This document shows, piece after piece, positions 1 to 10,541 of a stretch of DNA of 64,000 nt. How positions within the stretch are numbered: the stretch's first letter is position 1; each line of letters begins with the position of its first letter. A program made the position numbers and the translations under genes. The notes beneath the pieces are model-generated. The model did not search any database, was not told where the DNA came from, and saw nothing but the letters and a program-made list of their open reading frames with translations. The DNA comes from Bradyrhizobium sp. CB82 (GTDB lineage: Bacteria; Pseudomonadota; Alphaproteobacteria; Rhizobiales; Xanthobacteraceae), in contig NZ_CP121651.1 in assembly GCF_029714405.1 (NCBI RefSeq), positions 124,001-188,000 of the forward strand, given 5' to 3'.

Positions 1-860
1 ACCCGACGGGTGGCCGCATGATGCTCTTTCGGCAGGCGTTCCATGATGTTGCGCGCCTTGTGGATCTGGCAGCGCTGGATCGCAGCGGCCGAACCGAAGG
101 TGCGGCGGATCGCCTTCGACAACGCCTTCGCGCCGTCGGCGATGAACAGTCTTGGCACCGTCGGGTCGAGCCCGCGCGAGACCAGGTTGTCCAGCAGGGC
201 CTGAACCGTTGCGGCGTTCTCGGTCGCCCCTTCCACCAGCGCCAGCGGATGCTTGTTGCCTTCGCCGTCAACCCCGATCGCGGCCACCAGCACGAGATCG
301 TCGCCGAGATGCAGCCCGTCGATTTGGACCACCAGAAGGTCGAGCGCGGACAGATCGGCAGCCATGAAGTCGGCCAGCCGCGCCGCCGACAGCGCTACGA
401 ACCTCCGCGAGGCCGCCGACTTCGAAACCCCCGATCCGGGCGGTGCCGGCACGTCACCCTCGGGCAGCCGGACAGCGCGGCCGAACCGGCGCGTCGACAC
501 ATTGATCAGCATCAGGTTCATCGCCCAGCGACCGAGCCAGTCCTCCTCCGCCGCCGTTTCCCAGCTCGGGATCGTGACCTCGCGGCCGTCCACGCCCCGG
601 ACCCGCGGGCGCTCGACCTCGATCTTGCCGCCGTGGAAGCCGATCCGTCCCCGCGTTCGGCCCCAACGGTGCGCCCGCCGCGCCGCGTCGCGACCGTGGC
701 GCGGCCCGCAGGCCGCCGTGACATCCGCCTCCATCATCGTGCCGAGCGCCTCGATCCCTGCCGCAAGGCAGAACCGATCGAAGCTCGCCCGCACTTCTGC
801 AAACGCTTCGTCCACAGCCCCGGTCGCCGGCCAACCAGCCGGTGTGATATCTCTCGTCAT
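1..860 (-). CDS. IS256-family transposase (3' end outside window)
   Basis: Mutator-type DDE transposase that moves its own IS256 element. The start ATG (858-860) sits after a GGAGAG-like ribosome site and is followed by the same protein as the complete copy at 35635-36909. The visible part covers the N-terminal DNA-binding region and most of the DDE core, including the VVQIDGLHLGDDLV strand with the first catalytic Asp and the FIADGAKAL strand with the second. No stop or frameshift is seen before the window edge. It is truncated only by the window. Confidence 0.92.
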   Translation of the reverse strand, partial: MTRDITPAGWPATGAVDEAFAEVRASFDRFCLAAGIEALGTMMEADVTAACGPRHGRDAARRAHRWGRTRGRIGFHGGKIEVERPRVRGVDGREVTIPSWETAAEEDWLGRWAMNLMLINVSTRRFGRAVRLPEGDVPAPPGSGVSKSAASRRFVALSAARLADFMAADLSALDLLVVQIDGLHLGDDLVLVAAIGVDGEGNKHPLALVEGATENAATVQALLDNLVSRGLDPTVPRLFIADGAKALSKAIRRTFGSAAAIQRCQIHKARNIMERLPKEHHAATRR

Positions 861-959
861 GGCGTTGCTCTCCTTTGTGGAATCAGCACCCCGAGCCTAC
901 CGGCTCAAGGTGGGCAACGCCGACCTCTTCAGAAATTCAACAGAACCCGGGACATCCCC
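1..959 (-). mobile_element. IS256-family insertion sequence, copy 1 (cut by window edge)
   Basis: This stretch is the reverse complement of the complete IS256 element at 35536-36963; position x here matches 36495 minus x there. The inner end at 949-959 carries the same terminal inverted repeat (GGGACATCCCC). The distal 415 bp of the transposase gene and the other end lie outside the window, so the target duplication cannot be checked for this copy. The two copies are in opposite orientation. Confidence 0.93.
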
Positions 960-1424
960 TCTCGGCGCTCGTGACCCACATGTATGGTCCGGCCGCGCGT
1001 TGCAAGAAGATTTCGACGATCCGGTAGATGCGGTCTTGCATCAATGTATCCGGCCTCTGAGTGGAGCGTGTGGTGCTCCGGGCCATCATGGATATCAGCG
1101 CGCATGCGATCTCATTACCGGACAGGCCTCGACCGGGCCATTTGGGTCACCAGTGTTCGCATGCGCCGGGAAGACCGATCCTCCATCGTCGTCTCATCCC
1201 TCTCGCAGACCTCGGCGGGTAAGAGGTAGTGGTTACATCAACGATCTCCTCCTCGCTTCGCGCTGTTCCTTTGTTCGTGCCTAGCGGTCGTTCCTTCGTC
1301 CCGGCCTGCGCGCGCAGACGCGCCGCGCGCAAGGGGACCGTCAAGGCCGGCCGTCGTGGCTGTCCTGACGTCTTGCTCGACCGTGCCAGGCCGCGCCTTG
1401 ACGGTCCCGAGCACGGCGCGAGGA
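960..1424. other. Intergenic stretch between IS256 and IS110
   Basis: No gene is supported here. Several open frames exist on both strands because of the high GC content, but none has a credible start or family. The part nearest 1425 is probably the non-coding end of the IS110 element. Its boundary cannot be set, since IS110 elements lack clear inverted repeats. Confidence 0.4.
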
Positions 1425-2485
1425 TCAAGCAGGTCGGGACGCTGTCTCCTCCGTGTTGACGCACTCGAAGGCGCGTCCCTTGTTGAGAACCGCCCAGGCG
1501 ATCCGGGCGAGCTTGTTGGCGAGCGCAATCGCCAGCACGTTGTGGTGCAACCGCCTCTTGGCGGCTTCGATCCAGGATTTGAGCCCATAACGTTCCCAGT
1601 CCTTTATCCTGACCAGCACAACCCATGCCGCCTGTACAAACAGAACGCGCAGGTAGCGATTGCCGCGCCTTGATATCTTGCCGAGGATTGTGCGGTCGCC
1701 GGTCGATATCTGCTTCGGCACCAGTCCAAGCCAGGCGCCGAAGTCGCGGCCTTTCGAGAACACGTCTCCGGTGCCGATCGCGGCCACCATGGCGCTCGAG
1801 ATAAGCGGGCCAATGCCGGGCACTGTCATCAGTCGCTCGCAGGCCGTATCTTGACGGGCCAGCGTTTCGATCTCGCCAGATAGCCCCTCGATACGCGCAT
1901 CCAGCCGGCGCCAGTCGCCCGCCAGATCCTCGATGATGCGCAACATGCGAGGCAAGAGCACATCGGTGCGCGTCGCGAGGATGCCCGGCAACTCGGACCG
2001 TAGGGAATGCAGGCCTTGCCGCACGGCGATGCCCCGCTCCAGCAGGAACGCACGGATGTGATGACGCCGGTCCGCTGACCGACCAATCGATCGCGGACGC
2101 GGTGCAGCGCCTGAAGGTCGAGCTGATCGGCGGTCTTGGTCGCGACGAATTTCATGGTCGGGCGTTGGACCGCCTCGGCGATGGCCTCCGCATCTCGGAA
2201 GTCATTCTTCTGTCCCTTCGAATACGGGCGCACGTATTTCGCCGGCATCAGGCGGGCGTCGTGGCCAAGCACTTGGAGCCTACGACTGAGATGATGGGCG
2301 CCGACGCAGGCCTCCATCCCGATCAAGCACGGCGGCAGGTTGGCGAGCCGCGTTTCGACCTGGCCGCGTGACCACTTCTGCCGCAGCACGATGGCACCGC
2401 GGGGATCATGACCCACGAGGTGGAACGAGTTCTTGCCGATATCGATGCCGATCACGGCGATCGCTGCGTTGAGTTTCTGAGACAT
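1425..2485 (-). pseudogene. IS110-family transposase, frameshifted
   Basis: A DEDD-type transposase of the IS110/IS116/IS902 family in two frames. The N-terminal part starts at ATG 2485 (MSQKLN). It shows the RuvC-like strand GIDIGKNSFHL, the Glu in LIGMEA and the KNDFRDAEAIAEA motif that supplies acidic residues. The C-terminal part has the transposase_20 region (VPGIGPLISSAMVAAIG) and the Ser-containing segment LGKISRRGNRYLR. The reading frame is lost at about 2056-2062, after RTGVI, where a few bases seem to be deleted, and homology resumes in another frame with AFLLERGIAVRQG. The element is probably immobile unless a partner supplies transposase. Confidence 0.88.
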
Positions 2486-2739
2486 GGCGTGCTCCTTGTC
2501 TTGAGCGCCCCTTGCCAGCTTCTCGTGCTGGCAGGGCCGGAGCACGGCCGGACCATCCCAATAGCCGACCTTGCGCCGATGCTGCCGGAGGCGGGTGCGG
2601 GCTCGAAAATAAATTCGTAGAGCATGTCGTTTTGGCGGTCCGCCGTTCGACTGGGTGTCGGCGGAGCCACTTCGGTTGTGGCTGGAGCTCACAATGTGAC
2701 TGATTAGCTATCAGATCAATGATCTTGCGGAGGTTGGCA

Positions 2740-3702
2740 ATGACGATCTCGCTTCGATTTATCGAGACAAATGGCATTCGAATGCACCTGGCCGAAGCAG
2801 GGAGCGGCCCCACCGTGCTTCTCTGCCATGGCTTTCCGGAGTGCTGGTATTCGTGGCGGCACCAATTGGAAGCGCTCGCTGCCGCCGGATATCGCGCCAT
2901 CGCGCCCGACATGCGTGGTTACGGGCAGACGGACAAACCGGATGCGATCGATCAATACACTCTATTGCACTTGACCGGAGACATGGTCGGATTGCTCGAC
3001 GCGATCGGCACGGATCAAGCAGTCGTTGTCGGACATGATTGGGGAGCGCCGGTCGCTTGGCGCTGCGCTCTGTTTAGACCGGATCGATTTAGGGCTGTCG
3101 TTGGCTTGAGCGTGCCGTTTCCGGTGCGTGGTCCCGACCGACCAAGCACTGTCATGCCGAGGGCCGAAAAGCAGCGCTTCTATCAACTGTATTTCCAGAC
3201 GCCGGGCGTTGCCGAGGCAGAACTCGAAAAAGACGTCCACAACGCAATCAAGACGACATTGTTCGCCCTCTCTGGCGATGCGCCGGTTGAAGATCCTGCG
3301 TCGCTCACGATGATTCCTAATGAAGGGGGTTGGCTTGATGGGAAGCCTACAACCCAATCATTGCCGCCGTGGCTCACGGACAGTGACATCGAATTTTACG
3401 TTGAGGAGTTCAAGCGCACCGGCTTTGGAGGAGGTTTGAATTGGTATCGCAACATTGATCGCAATTGGGAGTTGCTCGCACCATGGTCCGGCGCAAAGGT
3501 TCAGGTCCCGGCACTCTATGTCGTTGGCGATCGAGACGGGGTTTACAGATCGCCGAGTTGGAGCCATCTCGTCCCTAGCCTGAAACAGTTCGTGCCCTTG
3601 CTTCGCGAGACAATAGTCTTGAAAGGTTGCGGTCATTGGACTCAGCAAGAGCGCGCCAAAGACGTAAGCAATGCGCTCCTGGAATTCCTGAAACAGTTAT
3701 AG
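2740..3702 (+). CDS. Alpha/beta-hydrolase, soluble epoxide hydrolase type
   Basis: A 320-residue cytoplasmic hydrolase expected to open epoxides to diols through a covalent Asp ester. The oxyanion motif HGFP is at residues 30-33. The nucleophile is Asp100 in GHDWG, where esterases have Ser, and this points to the epoxide hydrolase/haloalkane dehalogenase branch. The lid segment LNWYRN could supply a ring-opening Tyr. The C-terminal GDRDG and GCGHW segments supply the acid and His of the triad. ATG 2740 is chosen over the upstream start because GGAGG lies 7 bases before it. The gene stands alone between two IS elements. The natural substrate cannot be told from sequence. Confidence 0.88.
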   Translation: MTISLRFIETNGIRMHLAEAGSGPTVLLCHGFPECWYSWRHQLEALAAAGYRAIAPDMRGYGQTDKPDAIDQYTLLHLTGDMVGLLDAIGTDQAVVVGHDWGAPVAWRCALFRPDRFRAVVGLSVPFPVRGPDRPSTVMPRAEKQRFYQLYFQTPGVAEAELEKDVHNAIKTTLFALSGDAPVEDPASLTMIPNEGGWLDGKPTTQSLPPWLTDSDIEFYVEEFKRTGFGGGLNWYRNIDRNWELLAPWSGAKVQVPALYVVGDRDGVYRSPSWSHLVPSLKQFVPLLRETIVLKGCGHWTQQERAKDVSNALLEFLKQL

Positions 3703-3744
3703 ATCGCGAACGGGGACTTGCGTAGACGCGGCAAGCAACGCAAT

Positions 3745-3815
3745 GTCGCGTTTTGGCCCGTCGCGTCATCTTATTGCGACGCGGTGCTTCGGTCGCTTCC
3801 AGGTCAAGGCGGACA
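3745..3815 (+). repeat. Dispersed intergenic repeat, copy A
   Basis: About 70 bp with the core TTGGCCC(A/G)TCGCGTCAT and a downstream TTGGTCG/TTCGGTCG...GCGGACATC block. It is shared with 8822-8895 and 19396-19462. All three copies lie 30-60 bp after the stop codon of a gene on the same strand. This copy is the most diverged in the middle. Confidence 0.6.
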
Positions 3816-3853
3816 TCAGGTGGCAGGCAGGTCCGGCTGGTTCTGTCGAGAAT

Positions 3854-5541
3854 GACCCTGGCTGCGTGAAAACAACGAGTCAGATAGAGATCGTCTCTGG
3901 GTTTTTCGGAGACGGTCGATGCGACGGTTCATTGAAGGCGCGGATCGCAATCAATCGACGTTGTTGCCGGAATGCCTCGATGATTGGGTCGGTGAGAGCA
4001 ATCCTGTTCGCGTTGTCGATGCGTTTGTCGAAGCACTTGATCTTGACGAGATGGGTTTTGAGGACATCGAACCGTCGGCGACCGGGCGACCCGGCTATCA
4101 TCCAGCGGTGCTGCTCAAGCTGTACATCTACGGCTATCTCAACCGCATCCAGTCGAGCCGCCGGCTGGAGCGGGAGGCAAGACGCAATCTCGAGGTGATC
4201 TGGCTGTTACAACGGCTTTCGCCCGACGACAAGACGATCGCCGACTTTCGTCGCGACAACGGCCTCGGTATCAGGAAGGTGTGCGCGAAGTTCGTTGAGC
4301 TTTGCCGGCGGATGGGATTGCTGACGCAGGCGAGCGTCGCCATCGACGGATCGAAGTTCAAGGCGGTCAACACGCGTGACAAGAACTTCACAAAGGGCAA
4401 GGTCGAGCGCCGTCGCCAGCAACTGGAGGAGAGCGTCTCGCGTTATCTCGCGCAGCTCGACACGGCAGATCTGCAGGAGCCGTCTGAGACTCTCGCCGCG
4501 AAGACGGCGCATCTGAAGGAAAAGCTCACCAAGCTCAAGAGCGAGATGCACAAGCTCGAAGCCTACGAAGAGGCGATGCTGGCATCACCAGATCAACAGA
4601 TCTCGCTGACCGATCCCGACAGTCGGTCCATGGCAACGAGTGGCCGTGGCTCGGGCGTCGTTGGCTACAATGTGCAGGTTGCCGTAGATACCGAGCATCA
4701 TCTCATCATCGCGCACGAAGTAACGAATAGCGGCTCGGATCGCGCTCAACTGGCAAACATGGGCAAGCAGGCCAAGGCCGTGCTCGGCGTGGACAAGCTC
4801 GAGGCGGTGGCCGATCGCGGCTATTACACAGGCGAGGAGATCAAGGCTTGCGCCGACGCTGATATCCTTGTGACTCTACCGAAGCCAAACACGACCGGAA
4901 TGGAGGCGAAGGGCAAGTTTGGAAAGCACGACTTCGCATATCTGGCCAAGCAGGATGTGTATCGCTGCCCGGCTGGCGAGTTGCTGGCATATTGGCTCAC
5001 AACAGTGGATGGCGAACGCACCATTCGGCGCTACGTCACGAAAGCCTGTGGGAGTTGCCTACTGAAGGCGCGCTGCACCACGGCCAAAAACCGCGTCATC
5101 TCTCGTTGGGAGCATGAGCACGTCATGGAGGATGCCCAGAGGCGGCTCGACGCTGATCCTCAGGCGATGCGTCGCCGTCGCGAGACGGTCGAGCATCCGT
5201 TCGGCACGCTGAAGATGCGCATGGGCGCGACGCACTTCCTGACGAAGCGCTTGCCGAAGGTCGCCACTGAGATGGCGCTGCACGTGCTCGCCTACAATCT
5301 CACGCGCGTGATGAACATCATGGGTGCTGGTGCGTTGATCGCGGCGATTCAGGCATGAGCCAGGAGCGCTGTCGCGCGCATGCCACCAACCTCCTCATCA
5401 TCGATTATAGTGGCTCGGGCAAGCCATTGGGCTGGCTTCCGGGGCCTGGCCGGAAATTATGCCATTTCGGCGCCAATCCGCGACCCCATGGGGCTGTTCA
5501 AAGCGCCGCCCCCGCATTGAAACGTTTTCACGCGGCCAAGA
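3854..5541 (+). mobile_element. IS1182-type insertion sequence
   Basis: The single transposase gene is flanked by imperfect inverted ends. The left end GGCTGCGTGAAAAC (3860-3873) matches the complement of the right end GTTTTCACGCGGCC (5524-5537). Outer boundaries are uncertain by a few bases, and I could not identify a target duplication. The transposase is open from end to end, so the element may be active. Confidence 0.75.
3919..5358 (+). CDS. IS1182-family transposase
   Basis: A 479-residue DDE transposase. The N-terminal DUF772-type domain (about residues 15-115, GRPGYHPAVLLKLYIYGYLN and SPDDKTIADFR) is followed by a charged helical insert at about 155-215. The catalytic core then has VAIDGSKFKAVN, the Asp/Tyr strand VADRGYYTGEEI, and the Glu near the C terminus in ETVEHPFGTLK. 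A GGAGA ribosome site lies just before the ATG. The length matches the family and no frameshift is visible. Confidence 0.93.
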   Translation: MRRFIEGADRNQSTLLPECLDDWVGESNPVRVVDAFVEALDLDEMGFEDIEPSATGRPGYHPAVLLKLYIYGYLNRIQSSRRLEREARRNLEVIWLLQRLSPDDKTIADFRRDNGLGIRKVCAKFVELCRRMGLLTQASVAIDGSKFKAVNTRDKNFTKGKVERRRQQLEESVSRYLAQLDTADLQEPSETLAAKTAHLKEKLTKLKSEMHKLEAYEEAMLASPDQQISLTDPDSRSMATSGRGSGVVGYNVQVAVDTEHHLIIAHEVTNSGSDRAQLANMGKQAKAVLGVDKLEAVADRGYYTGEEIKACADADILVTLPKPNTTGMEAKGKFGKHDFAYLAKQDVYRCPAGELLAYWLTTVDGERTIRRYVTKACGSCLLKARCTTAKNRVISRWEHEHVMEDAQRRLDADPQAMRRRRETVEHPFGTLKMRMGATHFLTKRLPKVATEMALHVLAYNLTRVMNIMGAGALIAAIQA

Positions 5542-5630
5542 CCCGGAGCTGACTTCGGCCCATGGCGCGAAACCCGGGATTTGTATAGGGTTGGGCCCTG
5601 TCCTGTTCTGATCCCCTCGGGGCGAGCGAA
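5359..5630. other. Right end of IS1182 and promoter region of the kinase
   Basis: Holds the 3' non-coding part of the IS1182 element to about 5541, then about 90 bp before the GAF-domain kinase gene. No separate gene is supported. Confidence 0.4.
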
Positions 5631-8600
5631 ATGTGGCGACGCAGTGGAAGCGAACGTCCGATCAAGAGTCGGCGCGCGAATAGGCCCAAGGTTCGCAAAG
5701 CATCGACTAAGGCCCCATCCATTGCCGACCTGCGAAAGCAGGTACGCACTCTCACCCACGAGCTGAAACATGCAAACGAGCGGCAGACCGCGACGGCGGA
5801 AGTGCTGCAAGTCATATCCAGTTCGCCTGGCGAGCTTGGGCCGGTGTTCGAGGCCATGCTGGAAAAGGCCGTGGGCATCTGCCGCGCCAGTTTTGGGACG
5901 CTGCTCCTATACAAAGGCGACAGGTTGCGGCGGGTGGCGCGAATGGCCGCTCAAAACGTGCCGCAATCGTATGCGCCCGACCAGGAAACGCCGCCACACT
6001 TCATCGCGCCGTTTGATGGGGCGCCTTCGCTGGGGCGCCTCGTCGAGACCAAGGCGCTGGTTCACATTGCCGATATTGCCACCGAGCATCCCGACGATCT
6101 GATCTACAAGGTCGCCGCAGCCCGCACCGTTCTGATTGTGCCGATGCTCAAGGAGAGCGAGCTTGTCGGCGCCTTTGCCGTCTACCGCAAGGAGGTGCAA
6201 GAGTTCAGCGACAAGCAGGTCGAGTTGCTGGAAAATTTTGCGGCACAAGCGGTGATCGCCATCGAGAACGCGCGGCTGCTCCACGAGGTGCAGGCCAAGA
6301 CGCGCGATCTCACGGAGGCCCTGACCTACCAGACCGGCAGCTCCAACATCCTGAAGGTGATCGCCTCGTCGCCGACCGAGGTCGCCCCGGCTCTCAAAGC
6401 CATTGTCGAATGCGCCTGCGAGCTGTGCGATGCCTATGATGCGGCCGTGGTGCTGAGAGACGGCGACGATCTCCGCTTCAGCGCCCATCATGGCCCGATC
6501 CCGATCGGGCTCGACAAATGGCCGATCAACCGCCGCTGGACCGCGGGCCGCGCCTTCATCGACCAGAAGACCGTGCATATCGAGGATCTTCGCGACGAGA
6601 AGCACGCGGATTTCTCCGACGGGCGCGAGCTGTCGATCCGGATGGGCCACCGCAGCATTTTGAGCGTGCCGCTACTGCGGGAAAAGGAGAGCATCGGCGC
6701 CATTGTGCTCCGCCGCAAGGAGGTGCACCCGTTCAGCGACAAGCAGATCGCGCTGCTCCAGACCTTCGCCGACCAGGCGGTGATTGCGATCGGCAACGTT
6801 CGGCTGTTCGAGGAAGTTCAGGCGCGGACGCATGAGCTGACCGAATCGCTGGAGCAGCAGACCGCGACATCTGAGGTGCTGAGCGTCATCAGCCGATCGG
6901 CCGGCGATCTCGCGCCGGTATTCGACGCGATGCTGAGCAAGGCAATGCAGCTCTGCGGCGCCAATTTCGGCGTGCTCAACACCTACGATGGAGCGCAATT
7001 CCACACGGCGGCCACTTACGGCCTGCCCCCCGCTTACGATGCGTTCCGGCGCAAACAGCCGCTCGATTATGGTCCGGCCACCGCGCCTGCACGGCTGTTG
7101 AAGGGAGAGCCATTCGTCGAAATCACCGACCTTGCCGAGTCCGAGGCCTATCGCAGCGGAGAGCCGAACCGTCGCGCGCTGGTCGATCTCGGCGGTGCGC
7201 GCTGCCTGCTTGCGGTGCCGTTGCTCAAGGACGAGCGCGTGGTCGGCAACGTCATGATCTTCAGGCAGGAGAACCGGCCGTTCTCCGAGAAGCAGATCAC
7301 CTTGCTGAAGCAGTTTGCGGCGCAGGCCGTGATCGCCATCGAGAACGCGCGGCTGCTCGGCGAATTGCGCCATCGCACCGAGGATTTGACCGAGGCGCTG
7401 CAACAGCAGACGGCGACCGCCGACGTGCTCAAGGTGATCAGCCGCTCCGCGTTCGACCTGCAGGCCGTGCTCGATACGCTGGTCGAATCGGCGGCACGAC
7501 TATGCGAAGCCGATATGGCGGCGATCACCCGCAAGACTGGCAATATTTACTTCCGGGCGGGCTCCTACGGCTTCCCCACCAAATTCGCCGAATATGTGAA
7601 AGATCTCCCGGTCCGGCCGGACAAGCGCACGATCACGGGCCGGACTTTGCTCGGCGACAAGGTGGTCCATGTCACCGATGTGCTCGAAGACCCGGACTAC
7701 TCCTTTGAAGGCCAGGAGCTCAGCGGCAATCCGCGCAGCTTCCTTGGTGTGCCCTTGCTGCGCGAAGGCAGCCCGATCGGCGCCATTGTCCTCGCACGTC
7801 GCGCCGTCCGGCCGTTCAGCGAAAAGCAGATCGAGCTCGTGACCAGCTTCGCCGACCAGGCCGTCATCGCGATCGAGAATGTGCGCCTGTTCGACGAAGT
7901 GCAGTCCCGCACCAAGGAACTTGCCGCCTCGCTCGATGAACTCCGCGCGGCGCAAGATCGCCTGATCCAGACCGAAAAGCTCGCTTCGCTCGGCCAGCTT
8001 ACCGCCGGCATCGCGCACGAGATCAAGAACCCGCTCAACTTCGTCAACAATTTTGCCGCGCTGTCGGCCGAGTTGACGGACGAGTTGAACGACATCCTCG
8101 CCTCGACCACGCTCGCCGAAGGAATTCGCGGCGAAGTCGATGAGCTCACCGGCCTTCTGAAGGACAATCTGCAAAAGGTCGTCCAGCACGGCAAGCGTGC
8201 CGATTCCATTGTCAAAAACATGCTGTTGCATTCGCGCGAAGGCTCCGGCGAGCATCGGCGAGTCGACATCAACGCCATCGTCGAGGACAGCCTTAATCTC
8301 GCCTATCACGGCGCGCGAGCAGAGAAGTCGGGCTTCACCATCACGCTGCGGCAGAACCTGGACCCGCGCGCTGGTGCGGTCGAGCTGTATCCGCAGGAGA
8401 TCACACGGGCGCTGCTCAACCTGATTTCCAACGGCTTCTATGCCGCGACTAGGCGCAAGCTCGAAACGGGCGACGAGAGCTTTGAACCAGTCCTCAGCGC
8501 TTCCACGAGGAACCTCGGCAAGACAGTCGAAATCCGTATTCGCGACAACGGCACAGGCATCCTGTCTGAAGTACGCGAAAAGATGTTCAATCCTTTCTTC

Positions 8601-8774
8601 ACTACAAAGCCGACAGGGGAAGGAACGGGGCTCGGACTCTCAATGACCCATGACATCATCGTCAAGCAACACGGAGGCCGGATCGACGTCGAGACTGAGC
8701 CTGGCGTCTTTGCCGAGTTCATCATTACACTGCCGCGCGACAACGGAATTGCCACCGGCCCTAAATCCGAATGA
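5631..8774 (+). CDS. Four-GAF-domain sensor histidine kinase
   Basis: A 1047-residue hybrid-free histidine kinase. After a basic N terminus, four GAF domains follow at roughly residues 65-215, 240-390, 415-570 and 605-750. Each is linked by a short coiled segment containing the recurring LTEALxQQTATxxVLxVIS motif. The dimerisation domain carries His796 in GIAHEIKNP, the autophosphorylation site. The ATPase domain shows the N box (Asn934 in NLISNGF), the G1 box DNGTGI and the G2 box GTGLGLS. No membrane segment is visible, so it should sense an internal signal. No receiver or response regulator is adjacent, so its partner is an orphan elsewhere. The start is preceded by a weak GGGGCGAG site. 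The repeated GAFs suggest internal duplication. Confidence 0.93.
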   Translation: MWRRSGSERPIKSRRANRPKVRKASTKAPSIADLRKQVRTLTHELKHANERQTATAEVLQVISSSPGELGPVFEAMLEKAVGICRASFGTLLLYKGDRLRRVARMAAQNVPQSYAPDQETPPHFIAPFDGAPSLGRLVETKALVHIADIATEHPDDLIYKVAAARTVLIVPMLKESELVGAFAVYRKEVQEFSDKQVELLENFAAQAVIAIENARLLHEVQAKTRDLTEALTYQTGSSNILKVIASSPTEVAPALKAIVECACELCDAYDAAVVLRDGDDLRFSAHHGPIPIGLDKWPINRRWTAGRAFIDQKTVHIEDLRDEKHADFSDGRELSIRMGHRSILSVPLLREKESIGAIVLRRKEVHPFSDKQIALLQTFADQAVIAIGNVRLFEEVQARTHELTESLEQQTATSEVLSVISRSAGDLAPVFDAMLSKAMQLCGANFGVLNTYDGAQFHTAATYGLPPAYDAFRRKQPLDYGPATAPARLLKGEPFVEITDLAESEAYRSGEPNRRALVDLGGARCLLAVPLLKDERVVGNVMIFRQENRPFSEKQITLLKQFAAQAVIAIENARLLGELRHRTEDLTEALQQQTATADVLKVISRSAFDLQAVLDTLVESAARLCEADMAAITRKTGNIYFRAGSYGFPTKFAEYVKDLPVRPDKRTITGRTLLGDKVVHVTDVLEDPDYSFEGQELSGNPRSFLGVPLLREGSPIGAIVLARRAVRPFSEKQIELVTSFADQAVIAIENVRLFDEVQSRTKELAASLDELRAAQDRLIQTEKLASLGQLTAGIAHEIKNPLNFVNNFAALSAELTDELNDILASTTLAEGIRGEVDELTGLLKDNLQKVVQHGKRADSIVKNMLLHSREGSGEHRRVDINAIVEDSLNLAYHGARAEKSGFTITLRQNLDPRAGAVELYPQEITRALLNLISNGFYAATRRKLETGDESFEPVLSASTRNLGKTVEIRIRDNGTGILSEVREKMFNPFFTTKPTGEGTGLGLSMTHDIIVKQHGGRIDVETEPGVFAEFIITLPRDNGIATGPKSE

Positions 8775-8821
8775 CCGCTCACCACCCTTAGCGGACCTCC
8801 GCCGTCGCGGTTGCCATGTCG

Positions 8822-8895
8822 CCTAATTGGCCCATCGCGTCATTTCGCTGCGCTCCGGTATTTGGTCGGTATTCGGACGTAGCGGACATCGAGTA
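8822..8895 (+). repeat. Dispersed intergenic repeat, copy B
   Basis: Shares ATTGGCCCATCGCGTCATTT with copy C and the trailing TTTGGTCG...AGCGGACATCG block with copy A. It lies about 50 bp after the kinase stop codon. Confidence 0.65.
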
Positions 8896-8917
8896 AGCCG
8901 CACCGGTCAAACTCGAT

Positions 8918-9547
8918 TTAAGAGACGCGCTCTAGATATTCGGCGCAGATCGCGGCGAGCGCATTGCCTTGCGGCGATCGATTGGGATTGTTCGGCTCAC
9001 GTGGTTTGGTCGCCCTGGCTATCGCGCGCTCGACGATCCCGAATTGATCGCCGTACAGAATGAACGTCATGTCGCGGAATGGCGACCGATCACCGTCCGG
9101 CAATTCGGGCATCTGCTCAAGCTCGCCGACCCCTACGGACAGCCGCGATAGCTCGTCCTCGGTTATGCCGGTCAGCGCGATCTCAAAACCGCCTTCCACG
9201 AGGTCGGCCAATTCGAGCCGCAGCATCTTGTCATCCCAATCGCTGGCGTCGGTCAGGCGATTGTCGGCGATGACATAGGCGCGTTTCTGCTGATCGCTCC
9301 ACCCGCGAGCGACGATAACGGGGACCTCGGTCATTCCTAACAGCTTGCCGGCGGCCAATCGGCCGTGCCCGGCCAGCACCATCCCATCATCGGCGGCAAG
9401 GATCGGCATGGTCCAGCCCCATTGCCGGATTGACGCCGCGATCTGCTCGATTTGCTCGGGCGAATGCCGGCGCGAATTGCGCTCGTAGGGCCGTAGCCGC
9501 TCAATCGGCCATGTTTCCACAGCCGGCTTGCTCGCCAGTGCATCCAT
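8918..9547 (-). CDS. ParB N-terminal (ParB/Srx) domain protein
   Basis: A 209-residue protein with a ParB-type CTP-binding fold. Visible motifs are the start strand WPIERLRPYERNSRRH, the helix EQIEQIAASIRQWGW and the nucleotide-loop motif VLAGHGRLAAGKLLG (about residues 60-75), followed by VPVIVARGWSDQQKRAYVIADNRL. It has no HTH or dimerisation domain of a true partition ParB. This form is usual in phage and genomic-island proteins, where it is often fused to or next to DNA methyltransferases; none is seen here. ATG 9547 has a GGGAG site upstream. It is probably a relic of a mobile element; the exact role is unknown. Confidence 0.85.
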   Translation of the reverse strand: MDALASKPAVETWPIERLRPYERNSRRHSPEQIEQIAASIRQWGWTMPILAADDGMVLAGHGRLAAGKLLGMTEVPVIVARGWSDQQKRAYVIADNRLTDASDWDDKMLRLELADLVEGGFEIALTGITEDELSRLSVGVGELEQMPELPDGDRSPFRDMTFILYGDQFGIVERAIARATKPREPNNPNRSPQGNALAAICAEYLERVS

Positions 9548-9737
9548 GATTTGGCCGCCCTAACTCCCGCAGCGAGTTTCAACAAAACGGCCCCGCCGTC
9601 GCCGCGCTGCTAGTAGGGAGGAAAGCGCCGATGATGCATCAGGTTACGCAAAGGCTTGCGCAAACCAACCAGCAGCACTGTCCCAATTCTACATTTGTGA
9701 ATGGAGGCGCGGAAGCGCTGACAGAAATGCGTTTCGT

Positions 9738-10541
9738 CTAGGTCTGCCCGGCTGCCTCGAGGATCAGATTTGTGATCGTATCGGGGTGCGATATGAGGGA
9801 AAGGTGGCCCGCCTTCACTTCGATAGTCTTGGCGCCCATGCGCTTGGCCATGAAGCGTTCGAGATCGGGATTGATCGTCCGGTCTTCTGTCGAAACGGCA
9901 TAGAAACTCGGTTTTGACCGCCAAGCCGCATGCGTCGTCTTGCCACCCAGCAGAGACTTGTGGAACGGCTCCTGGACCGCATAGAGGACCTTCGCCTTCG
10001 CTTCAGGTAGGTCGCCCGCGAAATCGCGCAAGAAGGCAGCCTCGCTGAGACGTCCTTCATCGCCGTCGAAGACAATCCCAGCCGACGCCGGTGGTGTGGG
10101 AAAGGTCTTGGCCAATGCCGTGTAGTCCTCGCCAGCATCTGGTGCCCGAGCCGCCACATAGACAAGAGCCGATACGTTCGGATGCATACCGGCCTCAGTC
10201 ACGATCATTCCGGAGAAAGAATGCCCAACAAACACCGTCGGACCATCCTGCCGCGCCAGCACGCGCTCGGCCGAAGCTACTGCTTCAGGCAGCGTCGTCA
10301 GTGGGTTTTGCACGGCCGTGACATTGACCCCGGCTCGCTGCAATCGTGCAATCACCTCGGACCAGCATGACCCGTCGGCGAACAGCCCGTGCGCCAGGAC
10401 GACATTTCGAGCCTTCGGCGCGGGCTGTGCAGCGGCGGCGGTGCCCTGGATAAGAGCCCCTGCCGCCCCAGCAGCTACCATGCTTACAAATGTGCGTCGA
10501 TTCACTGGACGTTGCGGCTGAAGATCGTCTTGGCTTTTCAT
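9738..10541 (-). CDS. Tat-exported alpha/beta-hydrolase
   Basis: A 267-residue protein with a twin-arginine signal (NRRTFVSMVAAGAAGAL, about residues 14-30) ending near AAAAQ, so it is folded before export to the periplasm. The mature part is an alpha/beta-hydrolase. It has the oxyanion region LAHGLFADGSCW, nucleophile motif GHSFSGMI, the acid in the EDRTINPD segment and a C-terminal His in KAGHLSLISHPD. It resembles the small esterase/haloperoxidase-like hydrolases common in soil bacteria. The start at 10541 is chosen because it opens the Tat signal directly. The substrate is unknown. Confidence 0.88.
   Translation of the reverse strand: MKSQDDLQPQRPVNRRTFVSMVAAGAAGALIQGTAAAAQPAPKARNVVLAHGLFADGSCWSEVIARLQRAGVNVTAVQNPLTTLPEAVASAERVLARQDGPTVFVGHSFSGMIVTEAGMHPNVSALVYVAARAPDAGEDYTALAKTFPTPPASAGIVFDGDEGRLSEAAFLRDFAGDLPEAKAKVLYAVQEPFHKSLLGGKTTHAAWRSKPSFYAVSTEDRTINPDLERFMAKRMGAKTIEVKAGHLSLISHPDTITNLILEAAGQT

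Noticed and set aside
253..1284. Long plus-strand frame across the IS256 copy
   Set aside because: It is a shadow of the minus-strand transposase and runs into non-coding sequence; the complete copy shows the true frame.
8918..9547. Chromosome- or plasmid-partition ParB
   Set aside because: Only the N-terminal domain is present, with no HTH and no neighbouring parA or parS-like sites.
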